Source of the DNA: Deferribacteraceae bacterium UBA6799
Lineage (GTDB): Bacteria; Chrysiogenota; Deferribacteres; Deferribacterales; Geovibrionaceae
Length of the DNA: 64,000 bases
Direction of reading: 5' to 3'
NCBI GenBank assembly: GCA_002452335.1
Contig: DKFJ01000004.1
Coordinates: 103,308-167,307 of the forward strand
Shown: positions 1-8,958 of the stretch, piece by piece
Numbering within the stretch: position 1 is the first letter of the stretch
Layout: each line of letters starts with the position of its first letter
Made by a program: the position numbers and the translations under genes
Notes under the pieces: generated by a model
The model's database searches: none
What the model was told of the DNA's origin: nothing
Seen by the model: only the letters and a program-made list of their open reading frames with translations

Positions 1-598
1 GAAACGGACAGTCGCTGCTGCCGCTAACCATTGGGAGTTTCGAAAGATCCGCCCAGCTGGTGTTCTGCGGGTCTTTCAGCAGACCTTTGGACACAACCAT
101 ACATATATTTACCTGAACTATCTTTTCGGAATGAACCTCGCTGTCGTTCAGCCGGGTGTAGACGAAGCCTATATCCAGCTCACGTTTTTTCAGCATTTCG
201 GCCGTTTTGCCCGATTCGCTGATGGCAAACCGGAGAGAAACATCCGGCAGCCTGTGCAGCAGAGCTGTGTTGATATCTGTGATGCGAAGGAATACCGGGT
301 CGGTGTTCACGCCGATGGTGATGCTGCCTTTCAGCTCTTTCTGCATGCGCATTGCGTGGCGCTTCATGCTCTCTGTGGCGTCTGTGACCGTCAGGGCGTA
401 TTCCAGAAGCTGAGCTCCCTCCGGCGTCAGTTCCACACCTCTCGCCATACGGTTAAAGAGCGGTATCTCCAGCTCAGATTCCAGCGATTTTATCTGTGTG
501 GACAGAGCGGACAGACTGAGATTCAGCCTGTCTGCCGCCTTGGTCATATTTTTCAGCTCGGCAGTAACGGCAAAAGCGTTAAGCTGGCTCAGTTCCAT
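1..598 (-). CDS. LysR-family transcriptional regulator, partial (C-terminus beyond window)
   Basis: The gene begins at the ATG at 598-596 and runs off the left edge, so only about 199 codons are visible. The N-terminus reads as a LysR winged helix-turn-helix (MELSQLNAFAVTAELKNMTK, then A-A-D-R-L-N-L-S-L-S-A-L-S) followed by the typical linker helix and the start of the periplasmic-binding-like effector domain (G-S-I-T-I-G-V). LysR proteins are DNA-binding regulators that respond to small ligands; the ligand here cannot be told. The start codon follows the sppA stop directly (TAG then ATG), so it is probably the last or a late gene of the long minus-strand block. Confidence 0.9.
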   Translation of the reverse strand, partial: MELSQLNAFAVTAELKNMTKAADRLNLSLSALSTQIKSLESELEIPLFNRMARGVELTPEGAQLLEYALTVTDATESMKRHAMRMQKELKGSITIGVNTDPVFLRITDINTALLHRLPDVSLRFAISESGKTAEMLKKRELDIGFVYTRLNDSEVHSEKIVQVNICMVVSKGLLKDPQNTSWADLSKLPMVSGSSDCPF

Positions 599-1465
599 CT
601 ATAATCCCGGTCTGTAGAGATAATATATCTGTCCGTCAGCCATGTGTGTTGAAGTGAAATTCTTCGCCTGGCTCAGCATCTGGCGCACCAGTCCTTTTTC
701 CTCTTCATAATATTCACGGACATCCAGATCGGGCATGCCCAGATCTGTCTTCATGTTCTCTATGGCTTCATCTCTGGTGCCTATCTTATCTATCAGCTTC
801 AGATCCTTAGCCTGACGGCCGCTGAAAACACGTCCGTCCGCCACTTCCCTGAGCTTTTCCTCTTTTATCGGTCTGGTCTTCAGAATATCTCTGAGGAACA
901 TCTCATAAAAATCGTTGATGCTCCCCTGAAGATATTCCTCCTCCTCTTTCGTCATGGGACGGGTAGGGGAGGGAACATCCTTCATCTTTCCGCTCTTCAC
1001 CACTATTGTCTTCACGCCTATCTTGTCCAGAAGTCCCTGAATATTGGAAAACTCCATGATAACACCTATGCTGCCGGTGGTTGTGGTGTCCATGGCATAT
1101 ATCCTGTCGCATCCCGCAGCGGTATAGTATCCGCCGGAAGCTGCCATTGACTCCATCACGGCATAGACAGGCTTCTTCATCTTCTGAAGACGCAGATAGA
1201 GCATCTCCGTCGGAGCTATAGCCCCGCCGGGAGAGTTTATCTCCAGTATCACGCCTTTGATACGGTCGTTCTCATCCAGCTTTTTCAGCTCACTCTCCAG
1301 GTCTCTGGTGTTCAGAATGATGCCTTCCAGACGCACAACAGCTATGCTGTCCTGCATCACCAGATCTTCCTCCATGCCGCCCATGACAGAGATTATCCGG
1401 ACAACGATGGCGAAAGCGAGAAAAAACAGAAACGCCTTGCCGAAGAAACGAAAAAGATTTTTCAT
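599..1465 (-). CDS. sppA: Signal peptide peptidase SppA, short form (peptidase S49)
   Basis: This is a membrane-anchored serine protease that degrades cleaved signal peptides in the periplasm. The 288-residue protein has one N-terminal membrane segment (about residues 8-28) and a single S49 domain, as in short bacterial SppA; E. coli SppA has two. The catalytic serine is S110 in the motif MAASGGYY. The general base lysine is most likely K162 in SGKMKD, 52 residues later, the same spacing as in the Bacillus enzyme as I recall it. The GSIGV motif lies near 131. The gene follows rpsA after an 87-base gap that holds a strong inverted repeat, and abuts the lysR-type gene downstream. Confidence 0.93.
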   Translation of the reverse strand: MKNLFRFFGKAFLFFLAFAIVVRIISVMGGMEEDLVMQDSIAVVRLEGIILNTRDLESELKKLDENDRIKGVILEINSPGGAIAPTEMLYLRLQKMKKPVYAVMESMAASGGYYTAAGCDRIYAMDTTTTGSIGVIMEFSNIQGLLDKIGVKTIVVKSGKMKDVPSPTRPMTKEEEEYLQGSINDFYEMFLRDILKTRPIKEEKLREVADGRVFSGRQAKDLKLIDKIGTRDEAIENMKTDLGMPDLDVREYYEEEKGLVRQMLSQAKNFTSTHMADGQIYYLYRPGL

Positions 1466-1485
1466 ATGTCACCCTGTAAACAGAT

Positions 1486-1522
1486 ACGGCGGGTCAATCC
1501 ATATCTGAATCTGCCCCGCCGT
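1486..1522 (-). repeat. Inverted repeat in the rpsA-sppA gap
   Basis: Perfect 8-base arms (ACGGCGGG and CCCGCCGT on the minus strand) flank a 21-base loop, in the 87-base gap after rpsA. No run of T follows the second arm, so it is not a standard intrinsic terminator. It may stabilise the 3' end of rpsA mRNA or reduce read-through into sppA. The role is inference. Confidence 0.6.
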
Positions 1523-1552
1523 GTATATAGCTATTCAACTGTGAGAGAAAGA

Positions 1553-3244
1553 TTACTGAAGTTTGCCCTTCAGTATGTTGCCCAGGCTGAAGCTGCTGTC
1601 GTCTGACTGCTCCAGTTTTTTCATGTATTCTTTCACTTCACGTTTTTCTGAGTCATGCATGAACTTGCGAACGGAGAGCAGAATCTTCTTCTCTCTGGCA
1701 TCGTTGCGCAGAACCACGGCCTTCACAGTGTCGCCCACGGCAAATTTTTCTGTGGGATCCACTCTGTCCATATCCAGCTCATTATCGGGGATGAAGCCTT
1801 TCAGCTCTCTGGGGAGCTCAACTTCCAGACCCTCTTTTGAAACGGCGGTAACTTTAACATCCACAACTTTTCCGTTGGGGAGCATCTTGCCCACCTCTCT
1901 CCAGGGGTTAGTCTCCATCTGTTTGATACCGAGGCTGATTCTTTCTCTTTCAGAGTCTATGTTCAGGACTTTCGCCTCGATGCTGTCGCCCTCTTTATAG
2001 AGAGTGTTCAGATCAACAGGCTCTTCTGTCCATGATATGTCTTTCTTGCGGATGAGACCATCCAGAAATTCGCCGAAATCCACAAATATACCGAAATCGG
2101 TGATGGATTTGATAGTTCCTGTCACGATGGAATCTTTGGGGTGTTTTGATTTCAGAGAGTTCCAGGGGTTTTCCTGAAGATCTTTCAGAGATATTATCAG
2201 TTTTTTCTTTTCGTTGTCCACGTCCAGAACTCTGCCGATAACAGCATCTTTGGGTTCGATGGCTATCTTGGCGTTTTTCAGCCATGATATCTCTTCCAGC
2301 GGGATGAATCCATCCACGCCCTGCTCGATCTCCATTACGAATCCTTTGTTCTTTCTGGCGACAACAACACCTTTCACGTCTGTACCAACGGGATATTTCT
2401 CTGCTGATTTTTCCCAGGGATCTTCAGACATCTGTTTCAGACCGACTTCCAGCTTCTCGTTCTCAAGGTCGATGGAGAGAACTTTCACGGAGAGCTCATC
2501 GCCCTCTTCCAGATACTGGTTGGGGTGCTTCACAACGCCCCATGCGATATTGTTCTTACGCAGGAAACCGTCCACAGCGCCGAAGTTCATGAACGCGCCG
2601 TAATGTTTTATAGTCTTCACTTTACCTGTCAGCACATCACCTTCGTTGATTCCATCGAAAAAGCTCTTTTTGTCTTTTTCTATGGACTGGATCATCTGAA
2701 GTTTGCGTGAAGCAAGGAAAGATCTCTGTTTTTTATTTGATTTGAGAACCTTGCACTCAAAAGTCTGACCGACATAGTCCTCAGGCTTCATAGATGAGTT
2801 TTTGAAATCTATATGGTTTTCGGGGATGAAACACTCTATCTCGCCGTATTTGCCAAGGAATCCCTTGTCCACTACGGATGTGATTTTCACCATCAGGGGG
2901 ACATTATTTTCGAGAGCGTTGTCAACGTCTATCCAGTCGGTCTCTTTCTCTATGGCCTTTCTGGAGAGTTTCAGGTAGCCGCCTCCGCCTGAGATTCCGA
3001 GAAAGAGCACTTCTATCTCGTCTCCGACTTTAATGGACAGCTCTCCGTCTTTCATAAACTCGGCTGCGGGTACTATACCTTCAGTTTTGTAGCCGATATT
3101 TACAAGGACATCACTGTCATTGATTTGTGCGACTGTTCCTTTCACGACAGAGTTCTTTTCGGGCTGCTGAAGAGATTCTTCCAGCATCGCCTCGAAATCT
3201 TCCATACGCATGTTGTCTCCGCCGTTTTCGTTAATCCTGCTCAT
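1553..3244 (-). CDS. rpsA: 30S ribosomal protein S1 (six S1 repeats)
   Basis: S1 binds mRNA on the small ribosomal subunit and helps translation start. The protein of 563 residues has six S1/OB-fold repeats, beginning roughly at residues 35, 120, 205, 290, 377 and 465. The third and fifth show the classic pattern G-x-V-x-x-I-x-x-x-G-A/I-F-x-x-F. Repeat number and length match the Gram-negative form. The given start overlaps the end of ispH by 14 bases and has AGAGGT six bases upstream. An alternative ATG at 3211 (MRMEDFEAML) has GGCGGAG upstream and would give 552 residues, so the exact N-terminus is open. Gene order cmk-ispH-rpsA is found in several phyla. Confidence 0.96.
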   Translation of the reverse strand: MSRINENGGDNMRMEDFEAMLEESLQQPEKNSVVKGTVAQINDSDVLVNIGYKTEGIVPAAEFMKDGELSIKVGDEIEVLFLGISGGGGYLKLSRKAIEKETDWIDVDNALENNVPLMVKITSVVDKGFLGKYGEIECFIPENHIDFKNSSMKPEDYVGQTFECKVLKSNKKQRSFLASRKLQMIQSIEKDKKSFFDGINEGDVLTGKVKTIKHYGAFMNFGAVDGFLRKNNIAWGVVKHPNQYLEEGDELSVKVLSIDLENEKLEVGLKQMSEDPWEKSAEKYPVGTDVKGVVVARKNKGFVMEIEQGVDGFIPLEEISWLKNAKIAIEPKDAVIGRVLDVDNEKKKLIISLKDLQENPWNSLKSKHPKDSIVTGTIKSITDFGIFVDFGEFLDGLIRKKDISWTEEPVDLNTLYKEGDSIEAKVLNIDSERERISLGIKQMETNPWREVGKMLPNGKVVDVKVTAVSKEGLEVELPRELKGFIPDNELDMDRVDPTEKFAVGDTVKAVVLRNDAREKKILLSVRKFMHDSEKREVKEYMKKLEQSDDSSFSLGNILKGKLQ

Positions 3245-4079
3245 TAGTGACCTCTTTTAAAAATTCTATTACTTCGTCTACCAGATAGCCGGGGGTACTG
3301 GCGCCGGCTGTAATGCCAACCTTCCGGCTTGTCTTAAAGATGTCCGTATCAAGTTCCTCTTTAGTTTCTATGTGGTAAGTATCCTTGCAGATACTTTTAC
3401 ATATCTCATATAATCTTGTGGTGTTTCCGCTGTTCTTGCCGCCTATTATCAGCATAACATCCACCTGACCCGCCAGATTGATGGCGGACGCCTGCCTGAG
3501 GCTGGTGGCATTGCATATGGTGTTTGTGACGGTGAGCGTCTCACACTTAGTTTTAAGTATTTCGGCTATTTTGTCAAATGATTCCGAGTTCTGAGTGGTC
3601 TGAGCCACCAGAGCATAGCTGTTTCTGAACGGAAGTTCCATGGTATCCGACTCGTCCGAAACAACGAAAAACTCAGAATCTATAAAACTGACAATGCTTT
3701 TAACCTCGGGGTGGTTCTTCTCCCCGAAAACGACAACTGTCGCCCCGCCTTTGCCCAGTTTTTGCGCCGAACTCTGCGCCTTTTTTACGAAAGGACAGGT
3801 AGCATCAACTATATTAACAGATTTTTCCTGAAGCTGTCCGTAAATTTTTTTTGGAACTCCGTGGGAACGTATCACAACAGTGTCAGTGGCTTTAAAAGAT
3901 TCGGGGTCTTCACAAACCTCAACCCCCTGATCAGAGAATTTCTTTACAATCTGCGGATTATGAATGATCGGACCTAAAGTATAGACATCTTTGTTATTTT
4001 TCGATGTCTCATCGACCAGACCTACGGCTCTTTCCACACCGAAACAGAATCCGGCGTGGTCTGCTATAATAATTTCCAC
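3231..4079 (-). CDS. ispH: 4-hydroxy-3-methylbut-2-enyl diphosphate reductase
   Basis: IspH (LytB) performs the last step of the MEP isoprenoid pathway, reducing HMBPP to IPP and DMAPP with a [4Fe-4S] cluster. The 282-residue protein has the three cluster cysteines at C12 (HAGFCFGVERA), C95 (DATCPFV) and C189 (TICNATSLRQ), and substrate-binding histidines at H40, H73 and H123. Length is normal for the family. It lies 17 bases after cmk and overlaps the start of rpsA by 14 bases, which suggests translational coupling to S1. Confidence 0.97.
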   Translation of the reverse strand: MEIIIADHAGFCFGVERAVGLVDETSKNNKDVYTLGPIIHNPQIVKKFSDQGVEVCEDPESFKATDTVVIRSHGVPKKIYGQLQEKSVNIVDATCPFVKKAQSSAQKLGKGGATVVVFGEKNHPEVKSIVSFIDSEFFVVSDESDTMELPFRNSYALVAQTTQNSESFDKIAEILKTKCETLTVTNTICNATSLRQASAINLAGQVDVMLIIGGKNSGNTTRLYEICKSICKDTYHIETKEELDTDIFKTSRKVGITAGASTPGYLVDEVIEFLKEVTNEQD

Positions 4080-4096
4080 CTGCGCTCCAAAAATTT

Positions 4097-4744
4097 TTAT
4101 GCGCTAACTCTTGCGGTTATTATTGATATAACTTCCTCTATTGTCAAGTCAGTAGTGTCGATTTCTTCGGCATTTTCAGCCTTTTTCAGCGGAGCGTGCT
4201 CACGTTCGGAGTCGAGTTTATCCCTTGTGATTATCTCCTGCTCTATCTCATCGATGGTTTTCGTCAGTCCCATCGCCTCATAGTCTTTCAGTCTGCGTCT
4301 GGCTCTTTCCCGCGGAGACGCCACAAGAAAAAATTTATAATCGGCGTCCGGAAAGACAAAAGTTCCAATATCACGTCCGTCCATAATGACAGATGTTTTT
4401 GACGCCATATATCTCAGCTTCTCGTTCACCTGAGCCCTGATCTTTTCCATAGCCGCCACAGCGCTGACGTTAGCCGCTATCTCGGGCGTTCTGATCACCT
4501 TGGATATGTCGTCGGTTCTGCCGTCCAGTGTCAAAAAAAGATTGCCGGCGGTGTCGAACTCCATAACGGCGTGGGACACCTTGTCGCACAGTGCGTCTCC
4601 GGTGAGGTTATGTGTGATGCCTATATATGCGCAGGCCCTGTAAAGAGCGCCGGAATCCAGATATGTTATCCCCAGATTTTTCGCCACAACCTTGCTTACG
4701 GTGCTTTTGCCGCTTCCGGCAGGACCGTCTACCGCTATTATCAT
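4097..4744 (-). CDS. cmk: Cytidylate kinase
   Basis: Cmk phosphorylates CMP and dCMP with ATP in the pyrimidine salvage and supply pathway. The 215-residue protein has the P-loop GPAGSGKST at residues 7-15, the substrate-contacting segment S-G-A-L-Y-R-A, the motif DGRDIGT, and the arginine-rich lid R-A-R-R-R-L-K. Length fits the short bacterial Cmk. It overlaps aroA by the four bases ATGA, so it is probably translated with the aromatic genes. Confidence 0.96.
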   Translation of the reverse strand: MIIAVDGPAGSGKSTVSKVVAKNLGITYLDSGALYRACAYIGITHNLTGDALCDKVSHAVMEFDTAGNLFLTLDGRTDDISKVIRTPEIAANVSAVAAMEKIRAQVNEKLRYMASKTSVIMDGRDIGTFVFPDADYKFFLVASPRERARRRLKDYEAMGLTKTIDEIEQEIITRDKLDSEREHAPLKKAENAEEIDTTDLTIEEVISIITARVSA

Positions 4745-6024
4745 TTTGCCTCCAGCCCGGAGAATGTCTCCATAAATGTAGGGAATGATACATCCACGCA
4801 GTGCACGTTGTCCACGGTGATATCTCCGCCGAAACGTTTTGCCAGCATGATGGCTATCATGGCTATCCTGTGATCGTCAAACGACTTCAGCTCCGCTTTG
4901 GTGTTCACTTTCTTTATCGGATACACCTTCATGCCGTCCTCGAACTCCTCAGTCTCAGCGCCCAGAGCGTTCAGGTTATGCAGAGTCGCCATTATACGGT
5001 CGCTCTCCTTCACTCTCAGTTCCTTAGCGTTTCTGATGGTCACAGGGCTGTCGGCAAAAAGCCCCAGTGTGGCTATCATAGGCAGTTCGTCTATGATATT
5101 GGCGATGATATCGCCCTCGATTTCGCATCCGTGGAAAGGCTGTGAGCTGATTATGATATCGCCCAGCTTTTCCGCTCCGCCCCTCTCGTTCTCAATGGCG
5201 TATTTAACGCCCATATTCTCCAGCACTGTCAGCATACCGCTTCTGGTGGGGTTCAGTCCCACGTTCTCCAGCATCAGCTCGGAGTTTTCGAACATAAGAG
5301 CCGCGCCCAGAAAGAAAGCGGCGGATGAAAAATCCCCGGGAACCACTATGTCCATGGAGCGCAGGTCGGCAGCGCCCTCAACTGTTATCTTCAGTCCCTC
5401 GGTCTTTATGTTAGCCCCCAGAGCGGCGAGCATTATTTCTGTATGGTTTCTGGTAACCGCTTTTTCAGTATAGGTTGTGATGCCGTCCGTCTGAATACCG
5501 GCCAGCAGAACAGCGCTCTTCACCTGCGCGCTTTTGGTGGTGGCTATGATATCCGCCGGATGGGTTTTGGAAGGCAGAATTGTCATAGGGAGCAGGCTTC
5601 CGTTGTTTCTGGCGGCGAACTGAACACCCATGGCAGACAGAGGCTGAATGACCCTGTCCATAGGACGTTTGCGCAGAGAGGCGTCTCCTGTCAGCACAAC
5701 GTATTTGCCCGAAGGGGCGAACACACCGGACAGCAGTCTCGCCGTGGTTCCGGAATTCATGCAGTCGATCACGTTGTCGGGCTCTCTGAAGTTTTTATAT
5801 CCTTCGGATGTCACCACGAATCCGTCCACTGTCTCCTCAAACTGCACACCAACCGACTGCATAGCCGCCATTGTCGCTTTGGTATCAGCGGAGAGCAGGG
5901 GGTCTATGATCCTGCCTCTGCCCTTTGCCATAGACAGAAACATGAACGACCTGTGGCTGATGGATTTATCGGAAGGCACACGAACTGTGCCTCTCAGGCT
6001 CTTTACCTGTTTGAATTTTGTCAT
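4741..6024 (-). CDS. aroA: 3-phosphoshikimate 1-carboxyvinyltransferase (EPSP synthase)
   Basis: AroA joins phosphoenolpyruvate to shikimate-3-phosphate in the shikimate pathway. The 427-residue protein has the N-terminal substrate motif PSDKSISHR, the glycine-rich region N-S-G-T-T-A-R-L, VPGDFSSAAFF, the signature LRVKESDRI and the C-terminal DHRIAM. Its length matches the family. It overlaps tyrA upstream and cmk downstream by four bases each (ATGA), so it is a central link in the coupled block. Confidence 0.97.
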   Translation of the reverse strand: MTKFKQVKSLRGTVRVPSDKSISHRSFMFLSMAKGRGRIIDPLLSADTKATMAAMQSVGVQFEETVDGFVVTSEGYKNFREPDNVIDCMNSGTTARLLSGVFAPSGKYVVLTGDASLRKRPMDRVIQPLSAMGVQFAARNNGSLLPMTILPSKTHPADIIATTKSAQVKSAVLLAGIQTDGITTYTEKAVTRNHTEIMLAALGANIKTEGLKITVEGAADLRSMDIVVPGDFSSAAFFLGAALMFENSELMLENVGLNPTRSGMLTVLENMGVKYAIENERGGAEKLGDIIISSQPFHGCEIEGDIIANIIDELPMIATLGLFADSPVTIRNAKELRVKESDRIMATLHNLNALGAETEEFEDGMKVYPIKKVNTKAELKSFDDHRIAMIAIMLAKRFGGDITVDNVHCVDVSFPTFMETFSGLEAK

Positions 6025-6842
6025 TTCAGAGCTCTCCTGATGCCTGCGGCCTTGTCTATCATACTGCGTAGAGCATCGGTATCTTTATTATTTATGGCTG
6101 ACTTCCACTCATTGAGCGAAAGAATGTACTCGTCTATCATTTTCAGCATATTGTCACTGTTCTCTGTGAATATATCCGCCCACATGACGCTGTCGCTGGC
6201 GGCTATGCGGGTGAAATCCCTGAATCCGCCGCCTGTATATTCCAGAGCCGCGCTGTCTATGTGAAAAACAGTCTGCACCAGAGCAAAAGCAGTGATGTGG
6301 GGCAGGTGGCTTATCAGCCCGAATATCCTGTCGTGGCTCTCCGCGTTCATCACGCAGACCCTCATTCCTATCTGCTCGTGCAGTTCCTTTAACGGCGCCG
6401 GATCAAAACCGCCCTCCAGAGGGGTCAGTATGTGATACGCTCCGGTGAAAAGCCCCGCCTGCGCATGGGTGAATCCGGAGACCTCTTTCCCGGCGATGGG
6501 GTGTCCACCGCAGAAATTAAGTCCCTGCGCGGCCTTCGCTATCCCCGCCTTGGTGCTGCCGCCGTCTGTCACCGGACCTTTGTATCCTTTCGCTTTCAGC
6601 ATATCGATGAATGCCACGGCGGAAGCCACCGGCAGACAGATATATAAAAGGTCAAAATCAAGGCTCAGAAGAGTCCCGGCGTCATCGGTCAGATATTCAA
6701 AAAGCCCCGTTTCAGCGGCTTTCGCCAGAGATTCGGGGTTCTTGTCATAGGCAATCAGTTTGATATTTTTTTCCGCAAAAGACAGGGCGAGAGACCCGCC
6801 AATGAGCCCCAGCCCCGCAAATGCTATTTTTTGTATCTTCAT
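6021..6842 (-). CDS. tyrA: Prephenate dehydrogenase (monofunctional)
   Basis: TyrA oxidatively decarboxylates prephenate (or arogenate) toward tyrosine. The 273-residue protein starts with a Rossmann dinucleotide site (G-L-G-L-I-G-G at 10-16). It has the family motif GGHPIAGKE, whose histidine contacts substrate, and an all-helical C-terminal domain. It has no chorismate mutase domain and no ACT domain, so tyrosine feedback through ACT is not expected. Its start overlaps the aroF stop by one base (TGATG). Confidence 0.93.
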   Translation of the reverse strand: MKIQKIAFAGLGLIGGSLALSFAEKNIKLIAYDKNPESLAKAAETGLFEYLTDDAGTLLSLDFDLLYICLPVASAVAFIDMLKAKGYKGPVTDGGSTKAGIAKAAQGLNFCGGHPIAGKEVSGFTHAQAGLFTGAYHILTPLEGGFDPAPLKELHEQIGMRVCVMNAESHDRIFGLISHLPHITAFALVQTVFHIDSAALEYTGGGFRDFTRIAASDSVMWADIFTENSDNMLKMIDEYILSLNEWKSAINNKDTDALRSMIDKAAGIRRALK

Positions 6843-7861
6843 CAGATATTAAGTGTTCTTCCTATGGTATTTGCTATTATGTTCAGACGCTTCATCAGAA
6901 CGTCGAAATCATCGGGAAGTATAGACTGGTCGCCGTCGCTCAGCGCCTCTTCGGGACAGTTATGCACCTCTACCATAATGCCGTCCGCTCCCGCCGCCAC
7001 AGCCGCCTGAGACATGGGCAGTATGCAGTCCCTGCGTCCTGTGCCGTGGCTGGGGTCTGCCACAACGGGCAGGTGGCTCATACTTTTGAGAACGGGTATA
7101 GCCGACAGATCCAGCGTGTTTCTGGTCTCGGTCTCGAAGGTTCTGATGCCCCTCTCGCAGAGAATTATCTCGTTATTGCCTCCGGCGGCAACATATTCCG
7201 CCGCCATGAGCAGTTCCTTCATAGTGGCAGACAGCCCCCGCTTAAGCATAACGGGCATCCTGACAGAGCCCAGATCTTTCAGCAGACGGAAATTCTGCAT
7301 GTTTCTGGCGCCTATCTGGATGATGTCGGTATATTTACAAATCAGATCCATATCCCTGACATCCATCAGCTCTGTGATGACAAGCATTCCGTGGGCGTCC
7401 GCCGCCTCACGCAGATATTTCAGACCTTCCTCGCCCAGCCCCTGAAAGGCATAGGGAGATGTTCTGGGTTTAAAAGCGCCTCCACGGAGTATCTTCGCTC
7501 CGGCATTGCTGGTGCGCTCCGCCAGATAGAAGAGCATGTCTCTGCTCTCCACAGAACAGGGACCAGCCATAACCACAACGTTTCCGCCGCCTATTTTTAT
7601 TCCTTTGATGTCCAGAACCGTTTCAGTACGTTTGAAATCCTTGCTCACCAGCTTATAAGGTTTGGAAATAGGAACTACCTTTTCCACGCCTGGCATGGTG
7701 AACAGTGGTTTTTCACGCAGGGCTCTGTCATCGCCGATAGCGCCCATGATAACCCGACCGTTGTTATCGGACACGTTTGTCTTGAAGCCGAACTCAGTCA
7801 GCTTCCTCTGAACGTAGTCTATGTCGGTCTGGGCGGCGCCCTGTTTAAATACGATTATCAT
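6842..7861 (-). CDS. aroF: 3-deoxy-7-phosphoheptulonate (DAHP) synthase, type I-beta with N-terminal ACT-like domain
   Basis: DAHP synthase condenses PEP and erythrose-4-phosphate, the first step of the shikimate pathway. The 339-residue protein has a ferredoxin-like/ACT-like domain in residues 1-70, then a TIM barrel with GPCSVES, RGGAFKPRTS, a cysteine-free metal region and the C-terminal DPSHGTGRRD. This is the layout of the Thermotoga-type enzyme, in which the N-terminal domain carries Tyr/Phe feedback inhibition; that control is inferred. It overlaps hisC and tyrA by one base each (TAATG and TGATG). Confidence 0.95.
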   Translation of the reverse strand: MIIVFKQGAAQTDIDYVQRKLTEFGFKTNVSDNNGRVIMGAIGDDRALREKPLFTMPGVEKVVPISKPYKLVSKDFKRTETVLDIKGIKIGGGNVVVMAGPCSVESRDMLFYLAERTSNAGAKILRGGAFKPRTSPYAFQGLGEEGLKYLREAADAHGMLVITELMDVRDMDLICKYTDIIQIGARNMQNFRLLKDLGSVRMPVMLKRGLSATMKELLMAAEYVAAGGNNEIILCERGIRTFETETRNTLDLSAIPVLKSMSHLPVVADPSHGTGRRDCILPMSQAAVAAGADGIMVEVHNCPEEALSDGDQSILPDDFDVLMKRLNIIANTIGRTLNI

Positions 7862-8958
7862 TACTTGCCCAGAACTTTTTTAAGCTGTTCGATGAAAAAC
7901 TCGTTCTCGCTCATGGTTCCCACGGAAACCCTGACATAGGGTTTCAGCCCGGGTCCGAGGTAACGCACGATAACGCCCTTTTTCAGCAGTTCGTTGAAAA
8001 CTTTTTCACCGTCCCCCACCTCAACCAGCACAAAGTTGGACTGAGAGGGAATATATTTAAGTTCCATTTTCTTGAATTCTTTCTGGATATAGTTTCTGCC
8101 TTTCTTATTTTTTCTGACCACCTTCTGAAGGTATGCCTGATCTTCCAGAGCGGCTTCAGCGGCAACCTGCCCGGCCATGTTGGTATTGAAAGGCTGACGG
8201 ACTCTGTTCATCATGTCGATGGCCATGGCGTCCGCCACACAGTAGCCCACACGCAGAGCGGCGAGACCGTATGCCTTGGAGAAGGTTCTCATGATGAAAA
8301 TATTTTTGTATTTGTCCAGATAGGTCATAGTATCGGGAAAATCCTTTGCGTCGGCAAATTCCACATAAGCCTCGTCCATCACGACTACCACGTCTGAAGG
8401 AACTTTTTCCATGAAGGCTTTCAGGTCTTTATCCTTGGTATATGCTCCTGTGGGGTTGTTAGGGTTAGCGATGAAGATCATTCTGGTCTTCTCGTCCACA
8501 GCGTCCAGCAGAGCTTTGAAATTGAATGAGAAATCCTCGTTACAGGGGATCCATTTACATGTTTTTCCGGCCGCCTGAGCGATGGATGAATAAACGGAGA
8601 ATGAAGGAGCGGGGCTGATAACATGCTCGCCGTCTTTCAGAAACGTGCGGATAGCCAGCTCGATAATCTCGTTGGAACCTGTGCCGAAGAGCAGCATATC
8701 AGCGGGAACTTCCAGCTTCGCCGCCAGTTTTGTACGGAGGTAGTGAGCGTCTCCGAAAGGATAACGTGATATCTCCGGAAAGAAATCTTTAATGGCGGTC
8801 TTCACCTTCGGAGAAGGACCGAAAGGGTTTTCGTTTGAGGCGAGTTTTACAGCCTCTTTGATACCGAGCTCTCTTTCAAGCTCTTTCACCGGTTTGCCGG
8901 GTTTGTAGGGCACAATGTCACAAATTGCCTGCCCTGCAAGTTTTTTGTAATCTGTCAT
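7861..8958 (-). CDS. hisC: Histidinol-phosphate / aromatic aminotransferase
   Basis: This is a fold-type I PLP aminotransferase of 365 residues. It has the N-terminal SNENPFGPSP, NPNNPTG, a D-E-A-Y motif and the PLP lysine in FSKAYGLAALRVG. HisC normally acts on histidinol phosphate. In this setting, between pheA and aroF and away from other his genes, it may also or mainly transaminate phenylpyruvate and hydroxyphenylpyruvate, as known for HisC in Bacillus aromatic supra-operons. It overlaps pheA by four bases. The two activities cannot be told apart from sequence. Confidence 0.93.
   Translation of the reverse strand: MTDYKKLAGQAICDIVPYKPGKPVKELERELGIKEAVKLASNENPFGPSPKVKTAIKDFFPEISRYPFGDAHYLRTKLAAKLEVPADMLLFGTGSNEIIELAIRTFLKDGEHVISPAPSFSVYSSIAQAAGKTCKWIPCNEDFSFNFKALLDAVDEKTRMIFIANPNNPTGAYTKDKDLKAFMEKVPSDVVVVMDEAYVEFADAKDFPDTMTYLDKYKNIFIMRTFSKAYGLAALRVGYCVADAMAIDMMNRVRQPFNTNMAGQVAAEAALEDQAYLQKVVRKNKKGRNYIQKEFKKMELKYIPSQSNFVLVEVGDGEKVFNELLKKGVIVRYLGPGLKPYVRVSVGTMSENEFFIEQLKKVLGK

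Noticed and set aside
6821..7939. Long plus-strand open frame (about 370 codons) opposite aroF
   Set aside because: The minus strand carries a clear DAHP synthase with all motifs; the opposite frame has no ribosome site or recognisable domain and is an antisense shadow.
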